64,000 nucleotides of DNA, from NCBI RefSeq assembly GCF_018283675.1, contig NZ_JAGVRK010000001.1, positions 2,976,001-3,040,000 of the forward strand. Reading direction: 5' to 3'. Made by a program: the position numbers and the translations under genes. The DNA comes from Metabacillus flavus. Lineage in GTDB: Bacteria > Bacillota > Bacilli > Bacillales > Bacillaceae. The notes below the pieces were generated by a model. That model made no database searches. It was not told the DNA's origin and saw nothing but the letters and a program-made list of their open reading frames with translations. Of this stretch, positions 16,547 to 25,372 are shown piece by piece; the first letter of the stretch is position 1, and each line of letters begins with the position of its first letter.

Positions 16547-17335
16547 ATGAGAAGATTTTTATCCATTTTTCTTATAGCGGCTGCTTTGCTTGCATTAGCT
16601 GCTTGCGGTTCGAAAAAAGAAGAAAGCGCTGGAAGTCTGTATGATTCCATTAAAGAAAAAGGCGAAGTTACGATTGGAACGGAAGGTACATACGCGCCAT
16701 TTACGTTTCATGACAAACAGGGAAACCTTACAGGATTTGATGTAGAGATTGCAAAAGAGGTTTTTAAACGCCTTGATATTAAACCTAAATTTATCGAAGC
16801 AAAATGGGATGGAATGATTGCAGGTCTTGATTCCAAACGCTATGACATGGTTGCCAATGAAGTAGCGATCCGCCCTGAACGTTTAGAGAAGTACGATATG
16901 TCTGAGCCTTACATCGTTTCAAAAGCGGTTCTTATCGTAAAGGAAGACAATAACGAGATTAAATCCCTAAAGGATTTAAAAGGCAAAAAAGTAGGGCAGT
17001 CACTGGACAGCAACTATCGTAAAATTGCTGAAGAAAACGGTGCAACTAATACGGTTGTGGATGGCTTCAATCAATCCATTGATTTGATTGCTGCTGGAAG
17101 AATCGATGCGACAATCAATGACAGTCTTTCATACCTTGATTTGAAAAAACAGCGTCCTGAGCTTCCAATTAAGAAAGTTTATGAAGAAAAAGAAGCGACA
17201 GAAAATGCATTCCTTTTCCGCAAAGACAGCGGAAAGCTGAAAGAAGAAGTCGACAAAGCATTGGCTGAAATGAAAAAAGACGGTACTTACTTGAAGATCT
17301 CCGAAAAATGGTTCGGTACAGATGTCTCGAAATAA
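16547..17335 (+). CDS. amino acid ABC transporter substrate-binding lipoprotein
   Basis: Extracellular binding protein of the polar amino acid family (SBP_bac_3), 262 residues. A lipoprotein signal ends in LALAAC with the lipidated Cys at position 19. The domain begins KGEVTIGTEGTYAPFTFHDK and has the ligand-loop sequence GFDVEIAKEVF. The start is the ATG at 16547 behind GGGGG; the upstream extension covers the leader. With the next two genes it forms a complete SBP-permease-ATPase operon resembling the cystine importer TcyABC of B. subtilis. Cystine as substrate is inferred from that similarity. Confidence 0.88.
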   Translation: MRRFLSIFLIAAALLALAACGSKKEESAGSLYDSIKEKGEVTIGTEGTYAPFTFHDKQGNLTGFDVEIAKEVFKRLDIKPKFIEAKWDGMIAGLDSKRYDMVANEVAIRPERLEKYDMSEPYIVSKAVLIVKEDNNEIKSLKDLKGKKVGQSLDSNYRKIAEENGATNTVVDGFNQSIDLIAAGRIDATINDSLSYLDLKKQRPELPIKKVYEEKEATENAFLFRKDSGKLKEEVDKALAEMKKDGTYLKISEKWFGTDVSK

Positions 17336-17344
17336 AGGATTTGA

Positions 17345-18034
17345 GTGAATATGTTTGCTGATGAACGTTCACAGCGGATTATAGGGATTCTAACCGAATC
17401 CTTTTTTCCGCTTTTAAAAGCAGGAATTGCCTTTACCATTCCTCTGACCCTTATCACTTTTGCCCTTGGTCTGATTTTAGCGTTTTTCGTTGCCCTAGCC
17501 CGTATGTCGAATATTCGGATCCTTACGGCCATATCAGGCTTCTATGTCTGGGTTTTCCGGGGAACACCGCTGCTCGTTCAGCTGTTTATCCTATTCTTTG
17601 GACTGGGTAGCGTCGGGATTACACTGGATCCATTCACAGCCGCGGTCATCGGGTTCACCCTTAACAAGGGAGCTTACACCTCGGAAATCATCCGTGCTGC
17701 CATTTTGTCTATACCAAAGGGACAATGGGAAGCCGCCTATTCGATTAACATGACGAGAGCTCAGGCGATCCGGAGAATCATTCTTCCGCAGGCGGTGCGT
17801 GTATCCATTCCTCCGCTTGGAAATTCTTTTATTAGCCTAGTGAAGGATACATCGCTTGCTGCAACCATCACGGTTACGGAAATGTTCCAAAAAGGTCAGC
17901 AGATTGCGGCCGTATACTATGAACCGCTTTGGCTGTATATAGAAGTAGCCTTTATCTACCTTATTTTCAGCACCATACTTTCCTGGCTGCAAACCAAACT
18001 GGAACGCCGATTTGAACGCGGCATTGCCAAATAA
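17345..18034 (+). CDS. amino acid ABC transporter permease (cystine type)
   Basis: A 229-residue HisM-type permease with about five helices. The EAA loop reads EAAYSINMTRAQAIRRIILPQA. An early GTG at 17345 follows AAAGGA by five bases and the ATG two codons later is the alternative start. Sequence such as FYVWVFRGTPLLVQLF and GITLDPFTAAVIGF is close to what I recall of TcyB. It starts 9 bp after the binding protein gene. Confidence 0.88.
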   Translation: MNMFADERSQRIIGILTESFFPLLKAGIAFTIPLTLITFALGLILAFFVALARMSNIRILTAISGFYVWVFRGTPLLVQLFILFFGLGSVGITLDPFTAAVIGFTLNKGAYTSEIIRAAILSIPKGQWEAAYSINMTRAQAIRRIILPQAVRVSIPPLGNSFISLVKDTSLAATITVTEMFQKGQQIAAVYYEPLWLYIEVAFIYLIFSTILSWLQTKLERRFERGIAK

Positions 18035-18046
18035 GGAGGGGCTGTC

Positions 18047-18796
18047 ATGATCAAAATAAGCAATCTTTATAAACGCTTTGGAGAGCTTGAAGTTTTAAAA
18101 GGCATAGATTTAACGATAGAAAAAGGAAAAACAGCTGTCATTATCGGCCCATCGGGTTCCGGCAAAACGACTTTGCTGCGCTGCCTGAATCTCCTTGAGG
18201 TACCGAATGCAGGAACAATTCAGCTTGGAACGGAAACCATTCAGTTCTCGGAAAAACAAAAGCTGAAAACCAGCACGGTGGCCGGATTCAGAAAGCAAAC
18301 GGGGATGGTCTTTCAAAGCTATAACCTATTTCCGCATTTAACGGCTGTGCAAAACGTGATGGAAGGCCAGGTTGTGGTTAAAGGATTGTCTAAAGACGAA
18401 GCGCGGAAAAAAGCCCTCCTCCAGCTGGAAAAGGTCGGACTTTTGGACAGAGCGGACATGTACCCTCATCAATTGTCCGGCGGTCAGCAGCAGCGTGTTG
18501 GAATCGCCCGTGCTATGGCGATGGATCCGGATGTTCTGCTGTTTGACGAACCGACCTCGGCACTTGACCCCGAGCTTGTCGGAGAAGTGCTGAAGGTCAT
18601 GAAAAACCTTGCGAACGAAGGGATGACGATGGTGATCGTCACCCATGAGATGCATTTTGCAAGAGATGCAGCGGACCTCGTGATTTTCATGGATAACGGG
18701 ACTGTTGTGGAAACAGGCTCTCCTCAGGAAGTATTCGATCAAACGAAAAATGCCCGCACCCTTCAATTTTTGAATAAGGTACAGGCAACTATTTAA
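18047..18796 (+). CDS. amino acid ABC transporter ATPase (cystine type)
   Basis: A 249-residue polar amino acid ATPase. Walker [11 protein letters not shown]-loop [14 protein letters not shown], signature [14 protein letters not shown], Walker [15 protein letters not shown] and switch [10 protein letters not shown] are all intact. AAGGAGG precedes the ATG, and the gene follows the permease by 12 bp. It ends the operon at the terminator 18801-18834. Confidence 0.92.
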   Translation: MIKISNLYKRFGELEVLKGIDLTIEKGKTAVIIGPSGSGKTTLLRCLNLLEVPNAGTIQLGTETIQFSEKQKLKTSTVAGFRKQTGMVFQSYNLFPHLTAVQNVMEGQVVVKGLSKDEARKKALLQLEKVGLLDRADMYPHQLSGGQQQRVGIARAMAMDPDVLLFDEPTSALDPELVGEVLKVMKNLANEGMTMVIVTHEMHFARDAADLVIFMDNGTVVETGSPQEVFDQTKNARTLQFLNKVQATI

Positions 18797-18800
18797 TTGC

Positions 18801-18834
18801 AAAAGCTGCAGAAGAAATTTCTGCAGCTTTTTTG
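18801..18834. terminator. terminator shared by the amino acid ABC operon and ytpB
   Basis: AAAAGCTGCAGA pairs with TCTGCAGCTTTT, followed by a T run on the plus strand. The end of ytpB on the minus strand is only 4 bp away, so the sequence may act in both directions. Confidence 0.85.
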
Positions 18835-18837
18835 TAT

Positions 18838-19908
18838 TCACTGAGCGGTCATTTTCTGGAACGTACGGTAGGCTCTGCCGTTCAGGTAAAAAAACAGAGA
18901 CGTTCCGCCGCCCCTCCTCAACAACGTTCGCGCAAGCTTATTCAGTTCTTTTCTGGACGTTACTTTCCTGTCGGAAAGGTACACGCCGAGCAGCCCCCTA
19001 TTGATGAGCTTGTGAAACCCTTCATGCGGGATTCCTTTTAAACTGCTGTCCGCTTTTTCGATAAAATGCTTAAGCCTTTTCATCATGCTTTCTTCTGTCG
19101 GGTAATAGCTGCAAAAGTTCAAATCTCCCCCTGCTCGATCCTCTTCCTGATCGATTAAGTAGTCCAGCAGAATGTGCAGTCCCTGAATATAAGGGAAATA
19201 GCTGTCCCGGATCTGCTTGGCCAAGTTCTCATCATAGGAGTTCTGGAATCCGTAAGCTGCAAGGCAAAAAATGCCGAGGGTTGAACCGCTGCAGGCAGAG
19301 AACTCGTACCATTCCATTTCAGGAAGCGCGCTTCGATGATGCTCGAACCATGTTTCAAGACGCGGCACCCTCTCATCAATCTGGACATGCTTATGTACTT
19401 GAAGATCACAGTAATACCCGGACAGCTCAAGCAGTGTATCTTTTATATGAGGGTAGCCCTCAATTTTCCCCAGCTGTCTTTGGCATATGGAGACAAGATC
19501 ATGCAAATATCCGCCATCATCCTGATCCTCCCGGAATGAATAATAATTTTTCAGCTCCGCCCCGACCGTAAGTGCGTCAGGCATGGACTGATGCAGCATT
19601 CTGAAATCATCCGGATCGAGCGATGTACTGCGGTCGCACAGGTTATCCAGGTAATCGCTGATCGTCTGATAGGCGACGATAAACTCTACGCATTCTTTCA
19701 TATTGGGCCCTGCCAATATTGCAAGGATCCCTCCGCCTTCACAGTGGAATGATTTTTCAGAGATGCTTGCCATCGCCTGGCTTCTCAGCTCTTCATTCGG
19801 TATGAGTTCAGCCTTTTTCTTCCACTCACCCAAATAATGGTGCACAAGCGGGAACACATTTTTGTACACCTTTTTCATAAGTGAAAAAGGCGAGGTTGGG
19901 ATGGTCAT
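18838..19908 (-). CDS. ytpB: tetraprenyl-beta-curcumene synthase (large terpene synthase)
   Basis: A 356-residue DUF2600 protein. The B. subtilis homologue YtpB cyclises heptaprenyl (C35) diphosphate to tetraprenyl-beta-curcumene, a sesquarterpene precursor. All-helical composition and the acidic motif TISDYLDNLCDRS (about residues 82-94, Asp-rich as in diphosphate binding) fit a class I-like terpene synthase without the classical DDxxD. A second acidic cluster is QEEDRAGGD. Its ATG overlaps the ytpA stop as ATGA, so the two are translationally coupled. Confidence 0.92.
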   Translation of the reverse strand: MTIPTSPFSLMKKVYKNVFPLVHHYLGEWKKKAELIPNEELRSQAMASISEKSFHCEGGGILAILAGPNMKECVEFIVAYQTISDYLDNLCDRSTSLDPDDFRMLHQSMPDALTVGAELKNYYSFREDQDDGGYLHDLVSICQRQLGKIEGYPHIKDTLLELSGYYCDLQVHKHVQIDERVPRLETWFEHHRSALPEMEWYEFSACSGSTLGIFCLAAYGFQNSYDENLAKQIRDSYFPYIQGLHILLDYLIDQEEDRAGGDLNFCSYYPTEESMMKRLKHFIEKADSSLKGIPHEGFHKLINRGLLGVYLSDRKVTSRKELNKLARTLLRRGGGTSLFFYLNGRAYRTFQKMTAQ

Positions 19909-20717
19909 GTCGATTCACTCCACTCTTCTTTCGGAAGCTCCGGAAGATGGTTTTCGGCAAAAGCATGGGCCATTTTAAAAACCTGATCGCGTTCAGGCTC
20001 ATTGAAAATTTCGTGATAAAACCCTTTCCATTCCTTATACGCTTTTTCGGTGGCATCCAAACGGTTGAACCACGATTTCACGGCATTCTTATCCACTATT
20101 TTATCATCGCCTCCCTGCATAAGAAGGACGGGTATATCCGGGAATTTATGCTGTTTGCCGTTCGCCTGATCTATAGCATGCAGGAGCTCCCTGTACCAGC
20201 GAACCGAAACTTTGGTTACATATAGGGGATCATTTTCATCGATTTCAATAACAGACTTATTGCGTGTCGCCATCTCAATGGACAGGTTGGAATTCATCAG
20301 AAGTCCGGGGTATACAACGTTCAGCCCCTTTGACAGGACATCCAATGCCCGATTCGGCTTGTGGATTAAACCAAGGCACGGTGATGAGAGAATCACTCCG
20401 GCCAGCTTGTGTTCTTTCTCCTGCAAGGCTCTGATGGCAATCAGGCCTCCCATGCTGTGTCCGAGAAGAAATAAAGGAAGATCATACTTGTCTGCTTCTG
20501 TCAGCCATAAGCTTAGCTCATTTATGTATTCATTAAAGGACTGAATATGTCCTCTTCTTCTGGTTGAGGTTCCTTGTCCCGGCAAGTCTCCCATGATGAC
20601 GTTATAGCCCGCGCATCTCCAATTCTCAATCAGCCATTTATAGCGTCTGTGATGCTCGGCTGCGCCATGAATCATGACGATCACTCCCTTAGGACGGTCT
20701 GCTTCCCATTTCCACAT
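19905..20717 (-). CDS. ytpA: alpha/beta hydrolase, lysophospholipase type
   Basis: A 270-residue alpha/beta hydrolase. The oxyanion motif is IHGAAEHHRRY and the nucleophile elbow GHSMGGL holds the Ser. An Asp near GGDDKIVD and a His near GFYHEIFNE complete the triad. In B. subtilis YtpA is a lysophospholipase implicated in making the phospholipid antibiotic bacilysocin. The ATG at 20717 follows AAAGGAAGGG and matches the recalled YtpA start (MWKWEADRPKGV). It is the first gene of the ytpAB operon, which joins membrane-lipid hydrolysis to terpene synthesis. Confidence 0.9.
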   Translation of the reverse strand: MWKWEADRPKGVIVMIHGAAEHHRRYKWLIENWRCAGYNVIMGDLPGQGTSTRRRGHIQSFNEYINELSLWLTEADKYDLPLFLLGHSMGGLIAIRALQEKEHKLAGVILSSPCLGLIHKPNRALDVLSKGLNVVYPGLLMNSNLSIEMATRNKSVIEIDENDPLYVTKVSVRWYRELLHAIDQANGKQHKFPDIPVLLMQGGDDKIVDKNAVKSWFNRLDATEKAYKEWKGFYHEIFNEPERDQVFKMAHAFAENHLPELPKEEWSEST

Positions 20718-20754
20718 AAGAATCCCTTCCTTTCTCACAATTTTCCTGCATCTC

Positions 20755-20783
20755 CTTACAAGGAGCCTTTGTTTTATTATAAT
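20755..20783 (+). promoter_or_regulatory. ytoA promoter
   Basis: CTTACA (20755-20760, 4/6) and a perfect TATAAT (20778-20783) with 17 bp spacing, 40 bp before ytoA. Confidence 0.6.
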
Positions 20784-20824
20784 GTAATTAGAATTCCCTA
20801 ATTACGTGAAAGGATGTTTAATAA

Positions 20825-21349
20825 ATGATCTATCCATATAACGAATACATACCTGAAATATCTGAAAGTGCTTTTATTGCTGATTATGTAACCATTTCCG
20901 GAGATGTAAAAATCGGTGACGAGTCAAGCATCTGGTTCAATACGGTTATCCGAGGGGATGTAGCACCAACCATTATCGGAAAACGGGTAAATATCCAGGA
21001 TCAATGCTGCCTTCATCAAAGTCCCGGCAACCCATTAATCATTGAAGATGATGTTACCGTCGGCCATCAGGTCATTCTCCACAGCTCCATTATCAAAAGA
21101 AATGCTTTAATCGGCATGGGTTCCCTGATTTTAGACGGAGCTGAAATCGGTGAAGGCGCCTTTATAGGAGCAGGAAGTCTCGTTCCTCCCGGAAAAAAAA
21201 TCCCTCCCAATACCCTGGCTTTCGGACGGCCGGCTAAAGTAATCCGTCCCCTGAATGACGAGGATTTGAAGGATATGGCCCGCATCCGCAGAGAATACAC
21301 GGAAAAGGCGCAAATTTACAAAAAGGCCATCCCAATTCAAAAAGGATAG
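20825..21349 (+). CDS. ytoA: gamma-carbonic anhydrase-like hexapeptide protein
   Basis: A 174-residue left-handed beta-helix protein of the gamma-carbonic anhydrase/PaaY group. Hexapeptide repeats run from about residue 18 to 135, with I/V-G-D/E triplets. Three candidate metal ligands, His64, His81 and His86, are placed as in Cam-type enzymes, and Arg43/Asp45 (RGD) are also conserved. AAAGGATG precedes the ATG. Metal-dependent carbonic anhydrase activity is plausible but not certain for this branch. Monocistronic; a divergent neighbour of ytpA. Confidence 0.88.
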   Translation: MIYPYNEYIPEISESAFIADYVTISGDVKIGDESSIWFNTVIRGDVAPTIIGKRVNIQDQCCLHQSPGNPLIIEDDVTVGHQVILHSSIIKRNALIGMGSLILDGAEIGEGAFIGAGSLVPPGKKIPPNTLAFGRPAKVIRPLNDEDLKDMARIRREYTEKAQIYKKAIPIQKG

Positions 21350-21524
21350 TAAGCTGCTCTTAATCCCCCGCTGACGGAAGATTGACTATATTTTATCATG
21401 GCGGGGCATGACTTCAAAAGAATGATGCCCTCATCCCTTGGAAAATCAGGTTTTTTACGTCTTCTTAAAGGAATTGAAAAAAAAAGATTGAATTTCTTTA
21501 CAAATTCTTATTATTAACTAAATA

Positions 21525-21539
21525 ATTCTAAATTAGAAT
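21525..21539. promoter_or_regulatory. 15-bp palindrome ahead of the PAP2/glycosyltransferase operon
   Basis: ATTCTAA-A-TTAGAAT is a perfect inverted repeat. It overlaps a possible -10 region (TAGAAT or TATAAA just downstream) 36 bp before the start codon, so it is a candidate operator for an unknown regulator. Confidence 0.4.
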
Positions 21540-21575
21540 AGTATAAAAGGCGTTTGTAAAGGAGCATCTGATTAT

Positions 21576-22136
21576 ATGAAAACCAAGCTGATTGCAAACA
21601 TGTATGATTTCGAATGCAAGCTCTTCCGAAGCGTCAACAGACATTTTGACCGCAAGTTTCTCAACTTGTACTTTCGGAATATCACACATGTTGGAGGAGC
21701 GACTCTAACCATTTTAGTCTGCTTAGCCATGATTTTATTTGCGCAGGGCCCTGTTAAATGGGTAGCGATAGCCAGTGCGGCATCTCTTGCATTAAGCCAC
21801 ATTCCAGTTGCCATGGTAAAAAAAATGTATCCAAGAAAGCGGCCGTATATTTCACTTTTGGAGACGAAGGTGCCTGCCAATCCATTAGAGGATCATTCTT
21901 TTCCATCCGGACATACAACAGCCATTTTTTCCGTCATTATACCTTTCTTGCTTTTCATGCCCAGTCTTGCCTTGATTCTGATCCCTTTAGGAATTAGTGT
22001 GGGGCTTTCCCGTATCTATCTTGGACTTCATTATCCTTCTGACGTGCTGGCAGGATGCCTGCTTGGCACATCTACAAGCATCATGACTTTTATGATGGTC
22101 AGCAAGTGGTTCCCGAATCTGCTGCATTTCACTTAA
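21576..22136 (+). CDS. PAP2-family membrane phosphatase
   Basis: A 186-residue membrane phosphatase. The three PAP2 signatures are present: KKMYPRKRPY, SFPSGHT and SRIYLGLHYPSD, supplying the Arg, nucleophile and acid/base His. Five or six helices are predicted. Such enzymes dephosphorylate undecaprenyl diphosphate or phosphatidic/phosphatidylglycerol phosphates at the outer face. AAAGGAG lies eleven bases upstream. It is 35 bp ahead of a GT4 glycosyltransferase, suggesting a joint role in glycolipid or lipid-carrier recycling. Confidence 0.85.
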   Translation: MKTKLIANMYDFECKLFRSVNRHFDRKFLNLYFRNITHVGGATLTILVCLAMILFAQGPVKWVAIASAASLALSHIPVAMVKKMYPRKRPYISLLETKVPANPLEDHSFPSGHTTAIFSVIIPFLLFMPSLALILIPLGISVGLSRIYLGLHYPSDVLAGCLLGTSTSIMTFMMVSKWFPNLLHFT

Positions 22137-22171
22137 TTATTCGGTCCGACTTTAATGTCTGGAGGGGTTCG

Positions 22172-23314
22172 ATGAAAATCGCATTGTTTACTGATACGTA
22201 TGCTCCCGATGTCAACGGTGTAGCCCGTACATTAAAACGGTTCACAGACTACCTTGAAGCGAACGGCCATGAATATCGTGTATTTGCACCAGAGAGCACG
22301 AAAGAAAGTTTATTTTCCAGTCACATTCACCGTTTTGCGAGCTTCCCATTCTTTTTATATCCTGAATGCCGTGTTGCCTGGCCCAACATGCTTCAGGTTA
22401 AAGGAGAGCTCCAAAAATTCCAGCCCGATCTCGTCCACATTGCCACTCCCTTCAATATCGGTTTATGCGGAATGCATTATGCAAAAAAATTAAACATACC
22501 GATCGTTGGATCCTATCACACGGATTTCGATCAATATCTTGAATATTACGACCTTCAGTTTTTTTCAAAAATACTATGGAAATACATGCATTGGTTTCAC
22601 AGACCATTCAAAAAGCTTTTTGTGCCATCTCCCGAAACCCTTGAACAGCTAAAAGTACAAGGATTCCCCAATTTGCGTATTTGGGGAAGAGGGGTAGACT
22701 GTTCCGTGTTTTCTCCAAGTTTAGAGGGTTTTGATGCCCATGAGCAATACAATATTAAAGAGCCATTTATCCTCTCCTATGCAGGCCGTCTCGCTCCTGA
22801 GAAAGACATTCAGACATTGATGGCCGCAGCGAAAACGATGCCTGCCCATTTAAGGGAAAAAGTTCATTTTCTTATCGTGGGAGACGGACCATCCAAGCTT
22901 GAAATGATGAAGGACGCTCCTGAAAATATGACATTTGCCGGTTACGTCAGCGGCAGAAATCTTGCAAAAATTTATGCTTCTTCTGATTTGTTTGTCTTCC
23001 CTTCTCCTACAGAAACCTTTGGAAATGTTGTCCTTGAGTCCCTTGCCTGCGGAACCCCTGTTATTGGCGCGAACTCCGGAGGCGTAAAAAATATCATTTC
23101 TCAAGAAAAAAACGGGCTGCTGTGTGAACCGCGTAATTCTGAAGCCTTTATTGATGCCATTTCCTCTTTGCTTGAAAATCACCGATTACGGGAGGAAATG
23201 TCCCGTAATGCAAGAACCTACGCCTTAACCCAGACTTGGGACAGCATATTCGATGGACTTTTAAACGATTATGAAGAAGTCATCATTCATCCTGAAGAAG
23301 TTCGCTACGCTTAA
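22172..23314 (+). CDS. GT4-family glycosyltransferase
   Basis: A 380-residue GT-B glycosyltransferase. The N-terminal acceptor domain starts MKIALFTDTYAPDVNGVA with the glycine-poor loop of GT4 enzymes. The C-terminal domain carries LSYAGRLAPEKDIQTL and the nucleotide-sugar loop PSPTETFGNVVLESLACGTP with its E-x7-E motif. Sequence style resembles the mannosyl or glucosyl transferases acting on glycerolipids (PimB/MgdA type). The ATG at 22172 follows GGAGGGG; the open frame begins earlier, inside the PAP2 gene. The acceptor is not determined. Confidence 0.86.
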   Translation: MKIALFTDTYAPDVNGVARTLKRFTDYLEANGHEYRVFAPESTKESLFSSHIHRFASFPFFLYPECRVAWPNMLQVKGELQKFQPDLVHIATPFNIGLCGMHYAKKLNIPIVGSYHTDFDQYLEYYDLQFFSKILWKYMHWFHRPFKKLFVPSPETLEQLKVQGFPNLRIWGRGVDCSVFSPSLEGFDAHEQYNIKEPFILSYAGRLAPEKDIQTLMAAAKTMPAHLREKVHFLIVGDGPSKLEMMKDAPENMTFAGYVSGRNLAKIYASSDLFVFPSPTETFGNVVLESLACGTPVIGANSGGVKNIISQEKNGLLCEPRNSEAFIDAISSLLENHRLREEMSRNARTYALTQTWDSIFDGLLNDYEEVIIHPEEVRYA

Positions 23315-23326
23315 TCACCACCATAA

Positions 23327-23363
23327 AAAAGGCCCCGGCTCTTCACCAGCCGTGGCCTTTCTT
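23327..23363. terminator. bidirectional terminator
   Basis: AAAGGCCCCGGCT pairs with AGCCGTGGCCTTT, between the converging glycosyltransferase gene and the six-gene minus-strand operon. Confidence 0.88.
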
Positions 23364-23365
23364 TA

Positions 23366-24778
23366 TTAGCGGAACCACTTAATATATCTGGCCGCCCATT
23401 TTTTCAAGCCCCCGTCAAAGAGCTTTTCCCTCCAATATAAATCTGCTGCCGACTGGATGCCGGCTGCCCGGTTCGGATAGGGGTATACCATTCCCGAAAG
23501 ACTTCTCAGCTTTTTCCCGCTGCTTTTTGCAAAAACAACAGATTGCATCCAATCCCCTGCCCCCTCGCCGACCGCATGGGCACCCAGGATCTTTCCTTTT
23601 TGATCCATAATTAATTTAACAAATCCGGTTTCCTGTTCGGTTACAAACCGATCGACTTCATCCAAAGCTTTTTTATAAATGGTCACATTGCCATGCTGTT
23701 CTTTCGCTTCTTTTTCCGTTAACCCTAGGTGAAAAACCTCCGGCCTTGTATATACGTTCCACGGCATATGATCATATGAAATTTTTCCTTTTACACCAAA
23801 TAGAGCATTCTGTACAATGGTTTTCCCCTCTTGTCCTGCTGCGTGCGTGAAAAGATACTGTCCAATTACATCGCCTGCTGCAAAGATGTGCTTCCGGTTC
23901 GTCTGGAGATAAGCGTTCACTTTTACATGGCCTTTATCATCCAGATCTACACCAGCTTTATCCGCTTTCAGTCCTTTTGTATTCGGGACGCGCCCCATAG
24001 CTAAAAGAATTTCATCTGCTTCAAGCATTTCTCCTTTTTGATCTGATACAAGATGCAGTACCTTACTCTGTCCTGAAAGAGAAACCTTCTCCACTTCTGT
24101 TTTTGAGCGGATTTCCATTTCTTCAGACAGCTTAGCGGTCATGAAATCTCTTACATCCTCATCCTCTTTAGCAAGGATTTTTGAAGAACGGTCTATGATG
24201 GTGACCTCGCTGCCGAGTCTCGCGAATGCCTGTCCCATTTCCACGCCAATTGGCCCTCCGCCTATAATAGCCAGCCTTTTCGGGAAAACCGGCATGGAAA
24301 AAATGGTTTCGTTCGTTTGAAAGCCAGCTTCCTTTAATCCATCAATATCCGGGATGAGCGGACTTGATCCCACCGCAATGACAAACCGCTTTCCAATCAG
24401 CTTTTGGCCGTTCACTATCACTTCATGCGAGCTTGAGAATTCGGCTGTGCCGTGAAAAATGTCCACACCAAGCTGTTCGAAGCGGTCATCCGAATCATGA
24501 TGCTGAATGGTTGCTACAGCTGTTTTTACGGAATTCTTGACCTGATCAAAATCTGCGTTCAGGTTATATCCGTGTCTGGCGGCTGCTTTCCTTCCTATGT
24601 AGAATTCATTTGCCTGATGAATCAGCGCCTTAGATGGCACACAGCCCACATGCAAACAATCTCCGCCGAGAGTATCACGTTTATCAATAAGAGCAACCTT
24701 TGCTCCAAATGAGGCCGCACCGGCAGCAGCTGTTAATCCGCCGGATCCCCCTCCAATGACAATTAAATCATACTTCAT
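23366..24778 (-). CDS. mercuric-reductase-like FAD disulfide oxidoreductase
   Basis: A 470-residue class I pyridine nucleotide-disulfide oxidoreductase. FAD motif GGGSGG (9-14), redox pair Cys41/Cys46 in CLHVGCVPSK, NAD(P) motif IIGGGPIGVEMG (near 170) and an FAD-binding FAAGDV follow the family order. The C-terminal dimerisation domain normally ends in H-x-H-P-T with the catalytic His; here residues 432-436 are YPYPN, so the base is missing. The end (KKWAARYIKWFR) is amphipathic and basic. It is the last gene of the ABC/VTT/phosphatidyltransferase operon, 12 bp after the previous gene. Function is probably redox-related but not Hg reduction, since no N-terminal metal-binding domain is seen. 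Confidence 0.85.
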   Translation of the reverse strand: MKYDLIVIGGGSGGLTAAAGAASFGAKVALIDKRDTLGGDCLHVGCVPSKALIHQANEFYIGRKAAARHGYNLNADFDQVKNSVKTAVATIQHHDSDDRFEQLGVDIFHGTAEFSSSHEVIVNGQKLIGKRFVIAVGSSPLIPDIDGLKEAGFQTNETIFSMPVFPKRLAIIGGGPIGVEMGQAFARLGSEVTIIDRSSKILAKEDEDVRDFMTAKLSEEMEIRSKTEVEKVSLSGQSKVLHLVSDQKGEMLEADEILLAMGRVPNTKGLKADKAGVDLDDKGHVKVNAYLQTNRKHIFAAGDVIGQYLFTHAAGQEGKTIVQNALFGVKGKISYDHMPWNVYTRPEVFHLGLTEKEAKEQHGNVTIYKKALDEVDRFVTEQETGFVKLIMDQKGKILGAHAVGEGAGDWMQSVVFAKSSGKKLRSLSGMVYPYPNRAAGIQSAADLYWREKLFDGGLKKWAARYIKWFR

Positions 24779-24790
24779 TCCTGCTTCCCC

Positions 24791-25372
24791 CTACTTGAGT
24801 AATCGTTTCGCTTCAAACAATCTTTGAAAAGCTGTAAACATTTCAACTACGAAAAAGAGCAAGGTCATCCAGACAAGCTGGCCGCTGAAAATAATCATCA
24901 GGGAAAAAAGAATAAACCCTTCTGTCCGTTCCGCCACTCCTGCCTGATAGTAAAAGGATTTCACACCTTGTTTTTCACTAAGGGCTCCTACAGTTAAAAA
25001 GATGGTCATTGAGATAATAATGGAAACGCTGAGTAAAAGTAGAGCCCACTGTGCTTCCGGGAAAGCGAAGGCAAGGCCTAAGATCACACTGATCTCCACT
25101 ACCCTGTCAAACGTAATATCAAGAACGGTTCCCCAGGCGGATGGCTTCGTTTTCCTGGCCATTGTGCCATCGACTGCGTCCAGAAAGCCGGAAATCCACA
25201 AAACCGCTATGGCCAGCAGGGGCTGTCCGGCATACACAAATATCCCTGATGACACTCCGATTAGAAAGGCGATACCTGTTACTTGATTCGCAGTGAGTTT
25301 CCACCTCAGTAGAACAGAGGCCGTCCCATCAATTGCAGGCTGCACATATTTCCTTCCATGCGTATCAAGCAT
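24791..25372 (-). CDS. CDP-alcohol phosphatidyltransferase
   Basis: A 193-residue membrane enzyme of the PgsA/Pss superfamily that transfers a phosphatidyl group from CDP-diacylglycerol (or a similar CDP-alcohol) to an alcohol. The active site reads D65-A-V-D68-G69-T-M-A72-R73-x7-G81-x3-D85-x3-D89. This is the family motif, with seven rather than the usual eight residues between R and G. About six helices are predicted. It overlaps the upstream VTT gene by 8 bp. The acceptor alcohol cannot be told. E. coli YnjF, next to ynjBCD, belongs to the same superfamily. Confidence 0.88.
   Translation of the reverse strand: MLDTHGRKYVQPAIDGTASVLLRWKLTANQVTGIAFLIGVSSGIFVYAGQPLLAIAVLWISGFLDAVDGTMARKTKPSAWGTVLDITFDRVVEISVILGLAFAFPEAQWALLLLSVSIIISMTIFLTVGALSEKQGVKSFYYQAGVAERTEGFILFSLMIIFSGQLVWMTLLFFVVEMFTAFQRLFEAKRLLK

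Noticed and set aside
23366-24778. Mercury reductase function
   Set aside because: There is no N-terminal heavy-metal domain and no C-terminal vicinal Cys pair, so Hg reduction is unlikely despite overall similarity.
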